From Haliotis asinina (Eukaryota; Mollusca; Gastropoda; Lepetellida; Haliotidae): a stretch of 64,000 bases of DNA. Below are positions 1-11,216 of the stretch, piece by piece; the first letter of the stretch is position 1, and each line of letters opens with the position of its first letter. Both the position numbers and the translations under genes were made by a program. Location: the NCBI RefSeq assembly GCF_037392515.1, contig NC_090295.1, positions 20,910,001-20,974,000 on the forward strand, given 5' to 3'. The notes under the pieces are model-generated. The model saw nothing but the letters and a program-made list of their open reading frames with translations, had not been told where the DNA came from and searched no databases.

Positions 1-660
1 AAACATACATATTACATCACATTGCATACTATCAGTAAGCATAGGTTTACGGGTACATTACTATTTCTGATAATGCATACATCATATGCTCATGTCATTG
101 AAAGTAGATATACAAATATGTTTCTTACGAGTGAGTTTATCAAATTCTAATATGTCGTCATGTTATCAAGCACATATTGCAAGAAAATAATCCAATATAT
201 GCAACTAAAAGCGAATACATCATTTATGCATGAATCATGAAACAGGCTATAACATGCGTACCCTGTGGGTGGCACGGGAGTGTTGTAAACAGGCAATCCA
301 CCCGTCGATACTACAGGATTGGGATATCTGAGCCAAGAAATTATAACTCACGAAATATATACATATGTCACGTGACTGAGAATAGTTCAGACACAACAAT
401 TACCCTATACAATTCACATAATTACCAGGAAAGGTTTACCTCTTTATGCGATTTATATTAATAAGCATGATCCAATCACGCTTGTAATTCAAAGTTATAT
501 AAAATCATCAATCATACACACGTTCCTGCATGAGAGTATTCATACATTTGCTAATTACACTATCATAAATAGTTCACTAAAAACGTTTACTTAGGATACT
601 TAGGTGTGCATAAATAAAAGCATATAGCAAAAATGTACCATAATTACTAACCTTGTAAGT
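1..660. other. AT-rich sequence without recognised features
   Basis: No coding, RNA or repeat structure could be recognised here. Short open frames lack codon bias and recognisable motifs. Confidence 0.4.
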
Positions 661-667
661 AGAGTGT

Positions 668-1125
668 GACGGGTGACAAGTGATGTGCACCGGGGTGAGG
701 GTGACAAGTGATGAGCACTGGGGTGAGGGTTACAAGTGATGATCACTGGGGTGGGGGTGACAAGTGATGAGCACTGGGGTGAGGTTGACAAGTGATGAAC
801 ACTGGGGTGGGTGACAAGTGATGAGCACTGGGGTGAGGGTGATAAGTAATGATCACTGGGGTGGGGGTGACAAGTGATGAGCACTGGGGTGAGGTTGACA
901 AGTGATGAGCACTGGGGTGAGGTGACAAGTGATGAGCACTGGGGTGAGGGTGACAAGTGATGAACACTGGGGTGGGGTGACAAGTAATGAGCACTGGCGT
1001 TTGGGTGACAAGTGATGAGCACTGGCGTTTGGGTGACAAGTGATGATCACAGGAGTGGGGGTGACAAGTGATGAGTACTGGGGTGAGGGTGACAAGTGAT
1101 GAGCACAGGGGTGGATGACAAGTGC
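668..1125. repeat. Minisatellite, ~28-bp unit
   Basis: About 16 head-to-tail copies of a unit whose core reads GTGACAAGTGATGAGCACTG followed by GGGTGAGG. Copies differ by small indels and by variants such as GATCAC for GAGCAC. The repeat leaves all three minus-strand frames partly open, giving His/Ser/Pro-rich open frames that are not genes. Confidence 0.93.
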
Positions 1126-2340
1126 TGTATAAGTGAAAATGGCAGATGGTCCGTGATTTGAAATGAGCCAATCCCAATCAACCAGGTGATCATTACAAAT
1201 CACATACTGTAAATCATGAAATTATCGCGTCAATAAATTAATGCGCCTTCAAACACACTGCCTGAGATGTGCCAATTAATTGATGCGCCCCTCTTTACAG
1301 AGGTAGGTGTGCCAGGAAGTGAAAGTTGATAATGTGTTCGTCGTTACATAAACAGGTTCGCCATCGAACGTTTACCGCTAACTGGTATTTGAATTTGAAT
1401 GTTATTTATTGCTGTGTAAGTGCTCATGTCAGCAAGAATAACATTTTGAATCGTCACTTTAATTGTCTTCAGTTATTATCACGTTGAAAAAGTAGACTGA
1501 AATGCGTTTAAAAAATAATGCGAGCAACAAATACACGCATTTTGACAGAAAGATAGAATAAGCTGCTTGCCCTATGACCCTGTAATGGAATGATCTAAAA
1601 CAATCAGTGTCCTGCATTAAACACCTAAAATACTGCTTGCTGACAACTACTCAATTTGAACACAATGAACATCGTCTGTTGATCCAAAACAACACAGATA
1701 TATATCTATTTTGATAAAAATAACGCAACACGCGAAGTTAATATAAATGCTTTTATTTCAGCCTATTACACATCTGTCCTGTCTTGGCTTTATTACACAT
1801 GGACGTCCAGAACATGGTCAATCGATGACGTCATTTGTGTTCTGGTAGCATTTCACCAGAGCAGAAATGGTGTTCCGGTGGCAGCGGAAATGTGCAGCCA
1901 CTAGTCGTTGAGTTATTCCCCCACGGACCATCCCAATGGCCCCATGACGTTGTGAAGGCGTTAACCTTGGCATGCTATGCGTTTCAATCGCAGTTTAATT
2001 TTTTGAACGATAGCAAAGACAGAGTTGAGTTTTCCAAAGTGACACTTTTGCGTAGCATTCGTTTGCTCTGTTTCTCTTTCCCAGAATGCCCGTGCAACAA
2101 CGTATTGCTCGTCTGAGGGACGAAACCACTGACGTCACGGAACGTGGCACATGCATGTATGCTGGATACATGTCGCTAATCTCTGAGTTAAAATCCTTAT
2201 GTGTCTACACAGGTTCGATAAATAAAGATTTAAAATTTTTGTATGCACAGTATATGCACAGTATGTGCCTAGTATATTTAGTGGGTGCTGTCAAGAGGTA
2301 TACCTTCTGGTTGTTTCCGTTTCGGTGCAGTGTGTGCATT
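1126..2340. other. Non-coding stretch, nothing recognised
   Basis: No feature is clear. The part after about 1770 may be 5' sequence of the LINE fragment that follows, but no motif shows this. An open frame at 1835-2116 has no recognisable domain. Confidence 0.3.
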
Positions 2341-2343
2341 TGC

Positions 2344-3270
2344 TCGTTTAGTGTTCTGTTTGATTGTTTTGTGTTTTTGTTTGGTTGTTTTTTTTATGGG
2401 AATTTACTTTTACGTTACCTGTTTGAAATTTTGTTGTCGCCGTGTCTATATTTTATAGCTTTGTTTTAGAGTTTTTAGTTTAGAATCTGAGGTTTGTCAC
2501 TTACTTTCACGTTTCAAAGACTTTTTGATTGTTGTTGTTGTTCTTGTATTGATAGACTTTTAATTTCGCATCCTGGAGTTTTAAAGTGCTGCCTTCAATT
2601 ATGGTCGGCGTGTTTGTTGCCAACGACACCGTCATGGACAGGAACTGTTCCTGTAGGCGTCTTGACCCCGAATGCTGTTTAGTATTTCGTTTACTAGTTT
2701 AGGTTGTTTGTTATTACTTTGAACTCTCTCAGTAAGTCAGTTAAATTTGAAAATTCATTGCGTTTTTTGTCATGGAGGGCTGATATTACACTGACCGGGA
2801 GCTTGATTACAGTGGAGTCTTTGTGATTTTTGCGACGGAAACTTTGCGATATAACTTCGTTATATAACAACGTGGTTCAACAGATTCTTTCATATGGTTC
2901 CGCTGCATGGGACACAAGGGATTATTCATGCATCAACGCTGTACAGAACAAAGTGGTCCCTTTATTCCTTGTAGCTGGGCGGAAAATCTCGAAGCTGTCA
3001 GTACGGACTGAAATGGGTTGGACCATCCGCCATAAGATAGAATCTGTTAAACTATGGCGTAACCTATCCGGTACTTGGACTTGTGTGAAAAATGCACCAG
3101 TGGTCGAGCAAAATTTCGTAAATCATGGCATAACAGAATTAAAAACTTCCTTCTTAGTTCACAGTTCACATTTACTGACATCTATGGTGTTTATGTATGG
3201 TTTAAACATATTTATTTCCAGAAGGGGATTTGGATTGGTAAACAAGCAATATATTGCTTATGTTAATACC
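2344..3270 (+). mobile_element. LINE 3' fragment, copy 1
   Basis: This sequence is repeated with high identity at 8306-9290; homology in both copies begins at CGTTTAGTGTTCTG. An open frame at 2830-3090 contains QILSYGSAAWD, then NAVQNKVVPLFLVAGRK and EMGW. These match the segment after the reverse transcriptase of LINE ORF2 proteins, where an ILxYGxxxW motif and a VQN...FL.GxG...GD/EMGW block are typical. The frame is broken and upstream reverse transcriptase is absent, so this is a 5'-truncated dead copy. The clade cannot be fixed by eye. Confidence 0.7.
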
Positions 3271-3482
3271 GCTCCAGGATACAAGTAACTTATATAAAGC
3301 AGTCGTGAGGAGAAAAGCATGCAAATATCAAACAATAAACAATAGCTTTCTGTGAATGTAACAATCAAAACGTGATAACATAGCCACTTATAACATTAAG
3401 ATCATTAATGTCGGAAGTGCAATTTCATTTTACTATTACAACATAAATCTGCCTGAGAGTACAATGAAAGAATGGATAGATT

Positions 3483-4425
3483 CTAATAATTCATGGTTAT
3501 CGTTAGCAGAGCCTTTAAAGTGGCCGTATAGTATTGATTTGATATCATATCCTTTGGTATAGAAGTGCATTTGTGTCTTATGTCAGAGTAATTTATGCAC
3601 GAAAAGAAATAGTGAATTGTATCCTCGTAAGTGTAGCCACAAGAACAGGACGGATTTGAAGATAAAAATCGTTCACATTTGTGTGCGTTTAAATCACTGC
3701 AACCGAGCCTGAGCCGTGAATGAATAATCTGACAGAATCTTGATCCTGAGTTTAAATTAAAGTAGGTTTGATTATTATATGACACACTATTTTTTTCTTA
3801 ACACTACCCAGAGTAGCCGATTCTCTTTGATCAGTAGACAAAGAATTCCACAATCTTACAGTATCTGGGAGAAATGACTTAGCATAAATTGCACTTTTGC
3901 TATCGATAGTTTGGAGCTTCAAACGAACTCGAAAACTGTAGTTTGCTGTGTCAGATACCTTAGGAGGGACGAGATTGCTCAAATATTTTGGAGTGAAATT
4001 ATTAACCATCTTATAGAAAAATGTAAGTTTTTGGATGTGTCTACGAGTACATAGTAGTTGGAAATTTGTCTCATCATAAATTTTCTCATGACTCATACCG
4101 CGAACAGCACCGCAAATAGTTCTGAGTGCATCAAGATTAAGTTTTTCAAGTGTTAATGCTTGCTGTTTGGTACAGTTGTCCCAGATGTGACAACAGTAGT
4201 CGAAATTAGGCAAAATAAATTGTATGTACTTTGTTTGCAAAGTTTTCCGTGAGACACGATATTTAAAACTAAGTTTACCATGGGTGCGACCTTTTTAGCG
4301 ATGCAGTTAACATGGTCTGTCCAGGAGCAGTCATGCTGTAAAGTAAGTCCAAAATGTTTATGGCTATTAACACCATTAATGTTATAACCCTTCATTGTTA
4401 AATTTAGTTTTGGACTTGGCCGCAA
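3483..4425 (-). pseudogene. LINE ORF2 C-terminal part, frame-broken
   Basis: Three overlapping minus-strand pieces (4425-4153, 4240-3752, 3785-3483) join in order but in different frames. The first has a KHFGLTLQHDCSWTDHV segment, matching the region after the catalytic motif where LINEs have a LGxxxxxxLxWxxHI pattern. The second has LPDTVRLWNSLS, the common LINE phrase around LW.NSLP. The last has HSRLRLGCSDLNAH followed by CSCGYTYEDTIHYFFSC, a CxC...H...C arrangement typical of the C terminus of several LINE clades. At least two frameshifts separate the pieces. Confidence 0.85.
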
Positions 4426-4559
4426 CTTTACGAGAGAATTGTATAGAATCTGTTTTATTGGGATTTAACGTAACTTGCCATTTGTCGGCCCAATCAGAAA
4501 TTTTACGAAGATCATTATTAAGACACAGAGCAGTTTCGGCAGGATCGTCTATTATATAG

Positions 4560-5694
4560 CATAAAGTGATGTGTCATCTGCGAAGAGACGGATATTGCTG
4601 TTAATTCCTTCAACAATGTCGTTGACATAAACTATAAACAGTAGGGGTCCTAGGACAGAGCCTTATGGAACGCCGGCTAAGAGTGATCTTTGGTCAGACG
4701 TATAACCATTTATAACAACTCTTTGAACTCTGTTGTCTAGATAACTCTCAAACCATTTCAACAAATTACCCCCGATACCATAACGTCTTAGGTTGTGTAT
4801 AATACCCTTATGCCAGACCTTGTCAAAAGCCTTACTCACGTCACAAAATACAGCCCTAATTTCCTTACCTCTATCGACTGCACTCGCTATAAAGTCATAC
4901 AGGTACGTTAATTGATTTACTGTTGAATCACCTGGCACGAAACCGGATTGTAAGTTTGTAAGTATTTCATTATCCCTAAACTGATTAAATACGTGTTTGA
5001 AAATGCATCGTTCAAAAGGCTTTGCTACACAGCTTGTTAGTGCGACTGGTCGATAGTTACAATATTCATTTATACTGCCTTTTTTGTGAATAGGAACAAC
5101 TAATGCCTCCTTCCAAATATCGGGAAACACTTTGTTCTTTAATGATATATTAAAAACTTCACATAAGGGAACTGCTAATTCTCTTGCATTCATTTTCAGG
5201 AATTTGTTACCAATACCATCTGGGCCTGTTGCTTTGGTGGTGTCAACAGAGAAGAGAATATCGTAGATTTCTTGCGAGCTAAGTGTTAGGTCACATAATG
5301 GATTATCTACCTCTGAGTGAATTTCGGGAATATCCCTGTTTGGAGCATCTACTCTTGCCTGATCTGCAAAGAAATCATTCATAATGTTTGCTGTTTCAGC
5401 ACTGTCATCGTATAGTTTGTCGTTATGGATTATCGAAGGAAAATCGTTAATATTGGCGATATGTTTACTTTTTACATAATTCTTAACTAGACGCCACCAA
5501 GTTTTTGTACCGTGTTCATTGTTTATCTTTTCATCAATTTTATTCGTGTACTTCCTCTTTGCATTTCTTACCGCGGATATAACTTTATTTCTACTCGATC
5601 TAAAAAGTGCCCAGTCAGATGATGAGTTACGCCTTTTTGCGATTTTATGGTGGCGATTGCGTCTACGAATCAATTTATGTACCTCACTACTCAT
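4560..5694 (-). pseudogene. LINE reverse transcriptase with an in-frame stop
   Basis: The 343-residue open part carries consecutive reverse transcriptase blocks: KATGPDGI, PIHKKGS, NYRPVALTS, LQSGFVPGDSTVNQL and FCDVSKAFDKVWH, the last holding the first catalytic Asp of motif A. The frame stops inside the LAGVPQGS block: a TAA at about 4663-4665 stands where CAA (Gln) is expected. Beyond the stop the same frame continues with LGPLLF and then FADDTSL, the catalytic A/FxDD block, ending near 4560. The simplest reading is a nonsense mutation in a formerly complete enzyme. Confidence 0.9.
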
Positions 5695-5871
5695 CCAGGG
5701 GGCATCCCGGGGCCTTATCGTAACGACTTTATTTGGAATATAACTATCGCATACGTCAAGAATTGTACCTGTAAAGTCGTCTGCGATACGGTTAATATTT
5801 TCAGAAGCGAAAATAGCATGCCAGTGAAGAGTACATAGGGCCTTTTTAATCCCGTCAAAATCAACTAGTGT

Positions 5872-6747
5872 TTAATTATATATTTTTCTCTTGTAATTGA
5901 TCGATTGTGCAATCGACTCGTTAATAGTAACATATACAGGGCAATGATCGCTACACACAGGATCTAAAACACCCGATTTTAGTAGAGTGCTAACGCTTGA
6001 GACGAAGATGAGATCGATTAATGTACTAGAACTGGGTGTAATCCTTGTAGGTTCGGTTATGAGTTGTGTTAGTCCAAATAGCAGTTGTAATTGGTTGATT
6101 TTATGACTTGTATCTGTAAAAAGATCAATATTAAAATCGCCAACTACAATTGCATCCATATTAAGATCAGTCGCGTTATTGATAGAATCTTCGATTAAAT
6201 CCCAATAAGCTTCTGTTTTGTCTGCGCGATGAAACGTTCCTATTAGGTAGTTCCTTTTTCTACATCTTATTTTTATCCATATCGCCTCAAGCCCGGATAT
6301 AGTTAAATTCTCCATATATTCGGCATTTATTTTACTTTTAACGTACACTGCAACTCCCCCGCCTCTACTCTGTATATCATTTCTGAGAGGTGAATGAAAG
6401 CCAGGGATTAGAATATCATTACTACTGATACCAGCATGTAACCATGTTTCAGTAAGACATATGACGTCGTATGAGCCAAACTCTGCCTCAAGTATGTCAA
6501 TTTTATCTTTAAGGCTACGCACATTTAAATGAATGATGTTTAGTTCACGACTATTAATTGGACCTGGGTTAGGATGAATATCGCCGCAGACCAAGAGAAT
6601 AAGAGACACTACCAGGGAGACTTTGGCATTGTATAGGCAAAGGAGTAGTAAAGAATAAGAAGTATGTTTAAGCTTGTTGGCAGATTTGTTTTGAATGTGA
6701 CAAACAAAGGAACCCACCACGTGTCTATACTGTACAATATCAATCAT
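5872..6747 (-). pseudogene. LINE ORF2 N terminus: 2A-like motif plus APE endonuclease
   Basis: A 291-residue open frame. Residues ~25-55 are hydrophobic, rich in Leu and Val, and lead directly into GDIHPNPGP (encoded at 6559-6585), which ends in the NPGP of 2A ribosome-skipping sequences. Then come endonuclease motifs in order: LNVRSL, TETWL, GGGVAVYV, GDFNIDL, LIDLIFV and SDHCPV, the last containing the conserved catalytic Asp-His. The frame stops at 5872, before the reverse transcriptase, so at least one lesion separates the two domains. Confidence 0.88.
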
Positions 6748-6770
6748 TATCGAATAGTTTAATCATCATA

Positions 6771-7505
6771 ACTTGGGTGGGTTCACTTGTGAGAAAACAA
6801 ATCGTATTTAATTTCCGACATACGACTGAAATACAATGTAGCTGTGTATGTAAAGCTATTGATATGTTAAAAGAAAAAGGCAAACATATCTCTTTGCTAA
6901 TGGGTAGATAACGTGAACAATGTATCTCTCTGACAGAAGTGCAAGTAGATAAGTGCACGTGAAAGACATGGAAGAGTCTTGACTTACTCGGGGAGGCCAT
7001 TAGGCTATTGTGGTGACGTAACACATGATATCATGACATCGGTCGGGAGGGGTCCCAAAACAACAAACACTGCACGTGGACACATTTTCAGCACGGAATA
7101 AACGTGCCGTAGCTGGAGTCATTCATATACCGTATGAAAATACTTGCTTAGCGAATGAAAACATTGGTTATAGCACGTGGAAATAATCCAAAGCATCTTG
7201 TCTGAGCATAGGCGAAGACGTTAGCCTTCTTGTGTTGAAAACAAAACAAGACATGTTTTTACACGCATATTTTTTTAGATCATGATATGATCATGACGAC
7301 TGCTTAGATTATGTCAACGTTGCATGCATTAAGAAACCAGATGCATGCTGAAGCAACGCAATACATATATGTTAGTCATGCATAGTCTCATGAAGTCTCT
7401 AGATCGAGACAATGAACACTTATTTATGATTTTACGACCTTTTCTTGACTGAGGCTAATAGTTGTCAGAAGTTTTGTGGAATCGCAAGCTTCTTTGTACT
7501 GAGTA
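6771..7505. other. No recognised feature; possible 5' UTR of the minus-strand LINE
   Basis: No motifs were found. The part next to 6770 could be the 5' untranslated region of the LINE. A weak open frame at 6740-7024 (minus) overlaps its start without recognisable domains. Confidence 0.3.
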
Positions 7506-7509
7506 GGAT

Positions 7510-7690
7510 TTGCGACCTTTTATTTATGTGTTAAAGGCTGGCCTTTCCTGAAGGAAAGTTTTGTAAAGGTAGCATGACCCTAATTGTCCTCATGGCTCGG
7601 AATATTGAGCGAGGGACAAATTGAATTAACATGTAAATATCATTTACGTTTAAGGGGGAAAATAACAACCCTCTAAACATTATTTGCCAA
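7510..7690 (+). mobile_element. LINE tail fragment with internal deletion, copy 3
   Basis: 7521-7555 matches 9211-9246, and 7553-7690 matches about 9898-10031, including the ending AACAACCCTCTAAACATTAT. The 650 bp between these two blocks in the 9-kb copy are absent here. It is either a deletion derivative or an older form lacking an insertion. Confidence 0.65.
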
Positions 7691-7698
7691 ACACAGCC

Positions 7699-7745
7699 AA
7701 CCCCCCCCCCCCCCCCCCACCCACCCCCCCCCCACACACACACAC
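7699..7745. repeat. Poly-C / CA tract
   Basis: An almost pure run of C interrupted by single A residues and ending in CACACA. The minus strand is a long G-run able to form G-quadruplexes. It sits at the end of the LINE tail fragment. Confidence 0.9.
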
Positions 7746-8167
7746 CTCTAAGTAACTGAAGGAATTACAGCAAATTTGAAGGAATTGCATCTCAAATGTA
7801 AACAAACGCAGCCCACTTGCGAAACAATTGCAGCGATATCGGTAGCTGAGCGGTAATAATGGCCCTATCGGAAGCAATGTCGGTAATACTGGAAACGCGC
7901 TCGGCCATCTTCGGAGATTTTTCGGTCGCGAGCGGAAACTCACGCAGCAAAACATAGCGTCGTTGGAAGAAGCACCCGTCTCGGTGAGTTTTGTTTTTAG
8001 TTCCTACTATTACATTTTTATACTTATCCATCTTTGACCACCCGCGTTGAATGCGTTTAGGTATGAGGTGTTGTCGTGGCAATAGCTTATGTTTTTAGGA
8101 AAAGATAGTCACTCTAGGAGAGTCATGACCATGGAGATTGTTTACATCTGAACATCGAAGTCGTGCC

Positions 8168-8306
8168 GATGATTACGAACGTGCGCTAGATATAACATCA
8201 TTTTTTTGTAAAATGTGTTTAAATTTGTCAATTGCACTTCATAGCAAGAAACATTATGGCTCATAAACTTCTTCATGGCGCACGTTCATGATGTTCGTAA
8301 TCATCG
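8168..8306. repeat. Short inverted-repeat element
   Basis: CGATGATTACGAACGTGCGC at 8168-8187 is mirrored by GCGCACGTTC...TTCGTAATCATCG near 8277-8306. The arms are about 20 bp around a ~95-bp centre, which looks like a fold-back or MITE-type element. It ends exactly where LINE copy 2 begins. Confidence 0.55.
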
Positions 8307-9290
8307 TTTAGTGTTCTGTTTGATTGTTTTGTGTTCTGTTTGATTGTTTTGTGTTCTGTTTGATTGTTTTGTGTTCTGTTTGATTGTTTTGTGTTTTTTT
8401 TGGTTGTTTTTGTTATGGGAATTTACTTTTACGTTACCTGTTTGAAATTTTGTTGTCGCCGTGTCTATATTTTATAGCTTTGTTTTAGAGTGTTTAGTTT
8501 AGAATCTGAGGTTTGTCACTTACTTTCACGTTTCAAAGACTTTTTTGTTGTTGTTCTTGTATTGATAGACTTTTGATTTCGCATCCTGGAGTTTTAAAGT
8601 GCTGCCTTCAATTATGGTCGGCGTGTTCGTTGCCAACGACACCGTCATGGACAGGAACTGTACCTGTAGGCGTCTTGACCCCGAGTGTTGTTTAGTATTT
8701 CGTTTACTAGTTTAGGTTGTGTGTTATTACTTTGAACTCTCTCAGTAAGTCAGTTAAATTTGAAAATTCATTGCGTTGTTTGTCATGGAGGGCTGATATT
8801 ATACTGGTAGGGAACTTGATTACAGTGGAGTCTTTGTGATTTTTGCGACGGAAACTTTGCGATATAACTTCGTTATATAACAACTTGGTTCAACAGATTC
8901 TTTCATATGGTTCCGCTGCATGGGACACAAGGGATTATTCATGCATCAACGCTGTACAGAACAAAGTGGTCCCTTTATTCCTTGTTGCTGGGCGGAAAAT
9001 CTCGAAGCTGTCAGTACGGGCTGAAATGGGTGGGATCACCCCGCCATAAGACTGAAACTGTTAATCTCTGGCGTAACCTATCCGGTATGGACTTGGACAG
9101 ACTTGCGTGAAAAGTTCACCTGTGGTCGAGCAAAATTTCGTAAATTATGGCATAACAGAATTAAAAACTTCCGTCTTAGTTCAGAGTTCACATTTACTGA
9201 CATCTATGGCGTTTATTTATGTGTTAAAGGCTGGCATATACTGAAGGACCTCAATGACTGCCTTGCTGGCTTGTGGAATGATCGTAGGTA
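8306..9290 (+). mobile_element. LINE 3' fragment, copy 2
   Basis: A near-identical partner of 2344-3270, beginning with four tandem copies of a 20-bp TGTTCTGTTTGATTGTTTTG unit (8310-8395) that occurs once in copy 1. It encodes the same post-reverse-transcriptase block (QILSYGSAAWD, VQNKVVPLFLVAGRK, EMG) at 8843-9040, then shifts frame. Homology to copy 3 suggests the element resumes at about 9895-10031. Confidence 0.7.
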
Positions 9291-9894
9291 AGGTTAGATC
9301 TTGTTCGAAAGTGTAGTAAATGGTCTTTGAAACTCTTATGAAAACGGGTGAAAATGTAATATGCACACACACTGTCCCCGCATCCCCTCTCTAAAATGCT
9401 GTTTTCGACCTGTTGCACGTGCGTGTGAGCAGGTTCCACAGCTGTAGTGGACATAAAACGTGATGTGCATGATCATATCAGGGTATCGTTAGTGTACCCC
9501 AGTTTCAGCTCACCAGACAACGGAGGGTGTTTAGGATCTTCGAGCACCTGTTTATTCGATTTTCATGTGGGCATCCCAGAGGTATGTTCTCTATTCGCCT
9601 CTTGAAACGACACTTCATAGTCTGTGATCAAATAAAGAAGAGAAATTATTTATTGATGTTATAATATATTTAATGCCTCAATGGGAAGAAATATTAGGAA
9701 GATTTCCGCAGAATGATTCTAATATGTGCATTTAATGCCCAATAGATGTGCACAGAGTGTAAATATTTCCAATACAAGAATTCTAAAAAACCTTTTAACA
9801 GCTAATACCTATTTACATAAGACTTACTATAAAGAATCACCATTATGCCCATTGTGTAAACAGACACGAGAGTGTGTATGACATTTACTGTTTG
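9291..9894. other. Spacer inside the LINE copy 2 region
   Basis: About 600 bp with no recognised feature lie between two blocks that are adjacent in copy 3. This may be LINE sequence lost from copy 3, or a later insertion here. Confidence 0.3.
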
Positions 9895-10031
9895 ACGGTA
9901 GTTTTGTAAAGGTTGCATGGCCCGAATTGGTCTCATGGCTCGGGATATTGGGCGAAGGACAAATTGAATTAACATGAAAATATCATTTGTGTTTAAGGGG
10001 GAATATAACAACCCTCTAAACATTATTTGCC
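9895..10031 (+). mobile_element. LINE tail fragment of copy 2
   Basis: Matches 7553-7690 over about 135 bp, ending CCCTCTAAACATTATTTGCC in both. Confidence 0.6.
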
Positions 10032-10925
10032 TAACAGATAAGAAGAATATTTACACTACGAGCAGAAAAGAAGTTAAACCAAACTTTCACCATACATGTC
10101 AAAGGTGAGATACAAATCATGTAAATTTGTCTTTGCACACGGCGACCAAGCTACCATGTATCTCTCGGAAATAAAAAACAACAACTTGAAAACAAAGTTG
10201 CTTATACTTTGGCATGTTAGGCCATTTGTAAAGGGGGAACGTTCATTCGCCAATGTTTTTCATTGAAATAAATAATGGAATTCATGTTGGATATACTTAT
10301 CTTCCCAGTCCACTAAATATTCTCGTAGCAGTCTATCAAGATCACCAGTACCCTGGTCAGGTGGTTTCATTATGAGAGATGGGGTGCATTTTTTCATCCT
10401 AATTATTCAGCTTCGTTTTTGTTGGCGATTGGAGACGTAGACGAATAGAGATGTAGGCGATTGGAGACTAAACCATCCTAGATGATGGTGCACATAAAAT
10501 GTAATCACTAAAATTTCACTTTTGAAACTTAACTGGACTATTTTTGAGGCCCCTTTTCTGAACCCGTTATATATTTTAGCCCCTAAACAAGAACGTTTCA
10601 CATTATGCCTCACATTTTCCCATGACTGAGCTGAGCTGAAATTCAAAGGGCTGTCTACTTCTTCTCACCCGCAACCCTACCCTTTTTACCCAAACTGACA
10701 AACATACAACCTCCCCCCACACTACCTCCACCTCCGAGTTATATAAGTACCCCCCTTCCCCTCCCCCTCCCCCTCCCCATATGAGTTACATAAACTCCTT
10801 GTTGTTAAGCATAATCCGTAGTGATATGCCCTTTTGAAATCGTTCCATGTCACTCCACGCTCGGTTGATACGGAGATGGGTTCAGTGAATCGTTTCTGAG
10901 GGCGTGAGTCCCTTAGAAAAATGGA
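10032..10925. other. Intergenic sequence upstream of the ependymin-related gene
   Basis: Contains a pyrimidine-rich run (CCCCTTCC repeats near 10750-10780) but no gene or repeat that I recognise. Confidence 0.3.
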
Positions 10926-10933
10926 AAAATACG

Positions 10934-11000
10934 GCCAATCAGAAACGAACACACCCGGGTGGACGATCAATAAAAGCCGGCCCCATGTTTGGTCGGAGTG
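10934..11000 (+). promoter_or_regulatory. Core promoter of the ependymin-related gene
   Basis: A CCAAT box at 10934-10938 lies about 30 bp before a TATA-like CAATAAAAG at 10968-10976. Transcription would start near 11000, leaving a 5' UTR of about 60 nt before the ATG at 11061. This spacing is normal for a TATA promoter. The element identities are inferred from sequence alone. Confidence 0.5.
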
Positions 11001-11060
11001 TCACAACTCCCGATCGGCTCAGACCAGAACCATCAACCTCTTCAGAAGCTAATTTTTGCC

Positions 11061-11216
11061 ATGATTCTCCAAGCAGTTTTAGTGGCCTGTTTTGCCAGCG
11101 TTGCCCTTGGTAGCATCTGCTGTTCCCCAGACAAATGGGAGGGCTATCAGTTCACTTATGGTGAATTCGCTCAGAGAAGAGGATCCCTCTTGGCTGGAAA
11201 ACCGGCATTTAAAACC
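11061..11216 (+). CDS. EPDR: Ependymin-related exon 1
   Basis: Encodes residues 1-52: the signal peptide and SICCSPDKWEGYQFTYGEF. It ends in phase 0 at a GTGAGT donor. Confidence 0.85.

Larger units (their letters stand above)
3440..6770 (-). mobile_element. Degenerate non-LTR retrotransposon (LINE, CR1/Jockey-like group)
   Basis: Read on the minus strand, a hydrophobic leader with a 2A-like motif is followed by an apurinic endonuclease domain (6747-5872), a reverse transcriptase (5694 to about 4560), a thumb/connection region (4425-3752) and a C-terminal Cys/His-containing tail (3785-3483). Domain order and motifs fit ORF2 of an APE-type LINE. The reading frame is broken between endonuclease and reverse transcriptase, by an in-frame stop inside the reverse transcriptase, and again in the 3' half, so the copy is inactive. 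Both ends are approximate; no clear target-site duplication or terminal tail was found. Clade assignment is by general resemblance only. Confidence 0.9.

Noticed and set aside
600-1203. Three overlapping His/Ser/Pro-rich minus-strand open frames
   Set aside because: They are translations of the 28-bp minisatellite in different frames.
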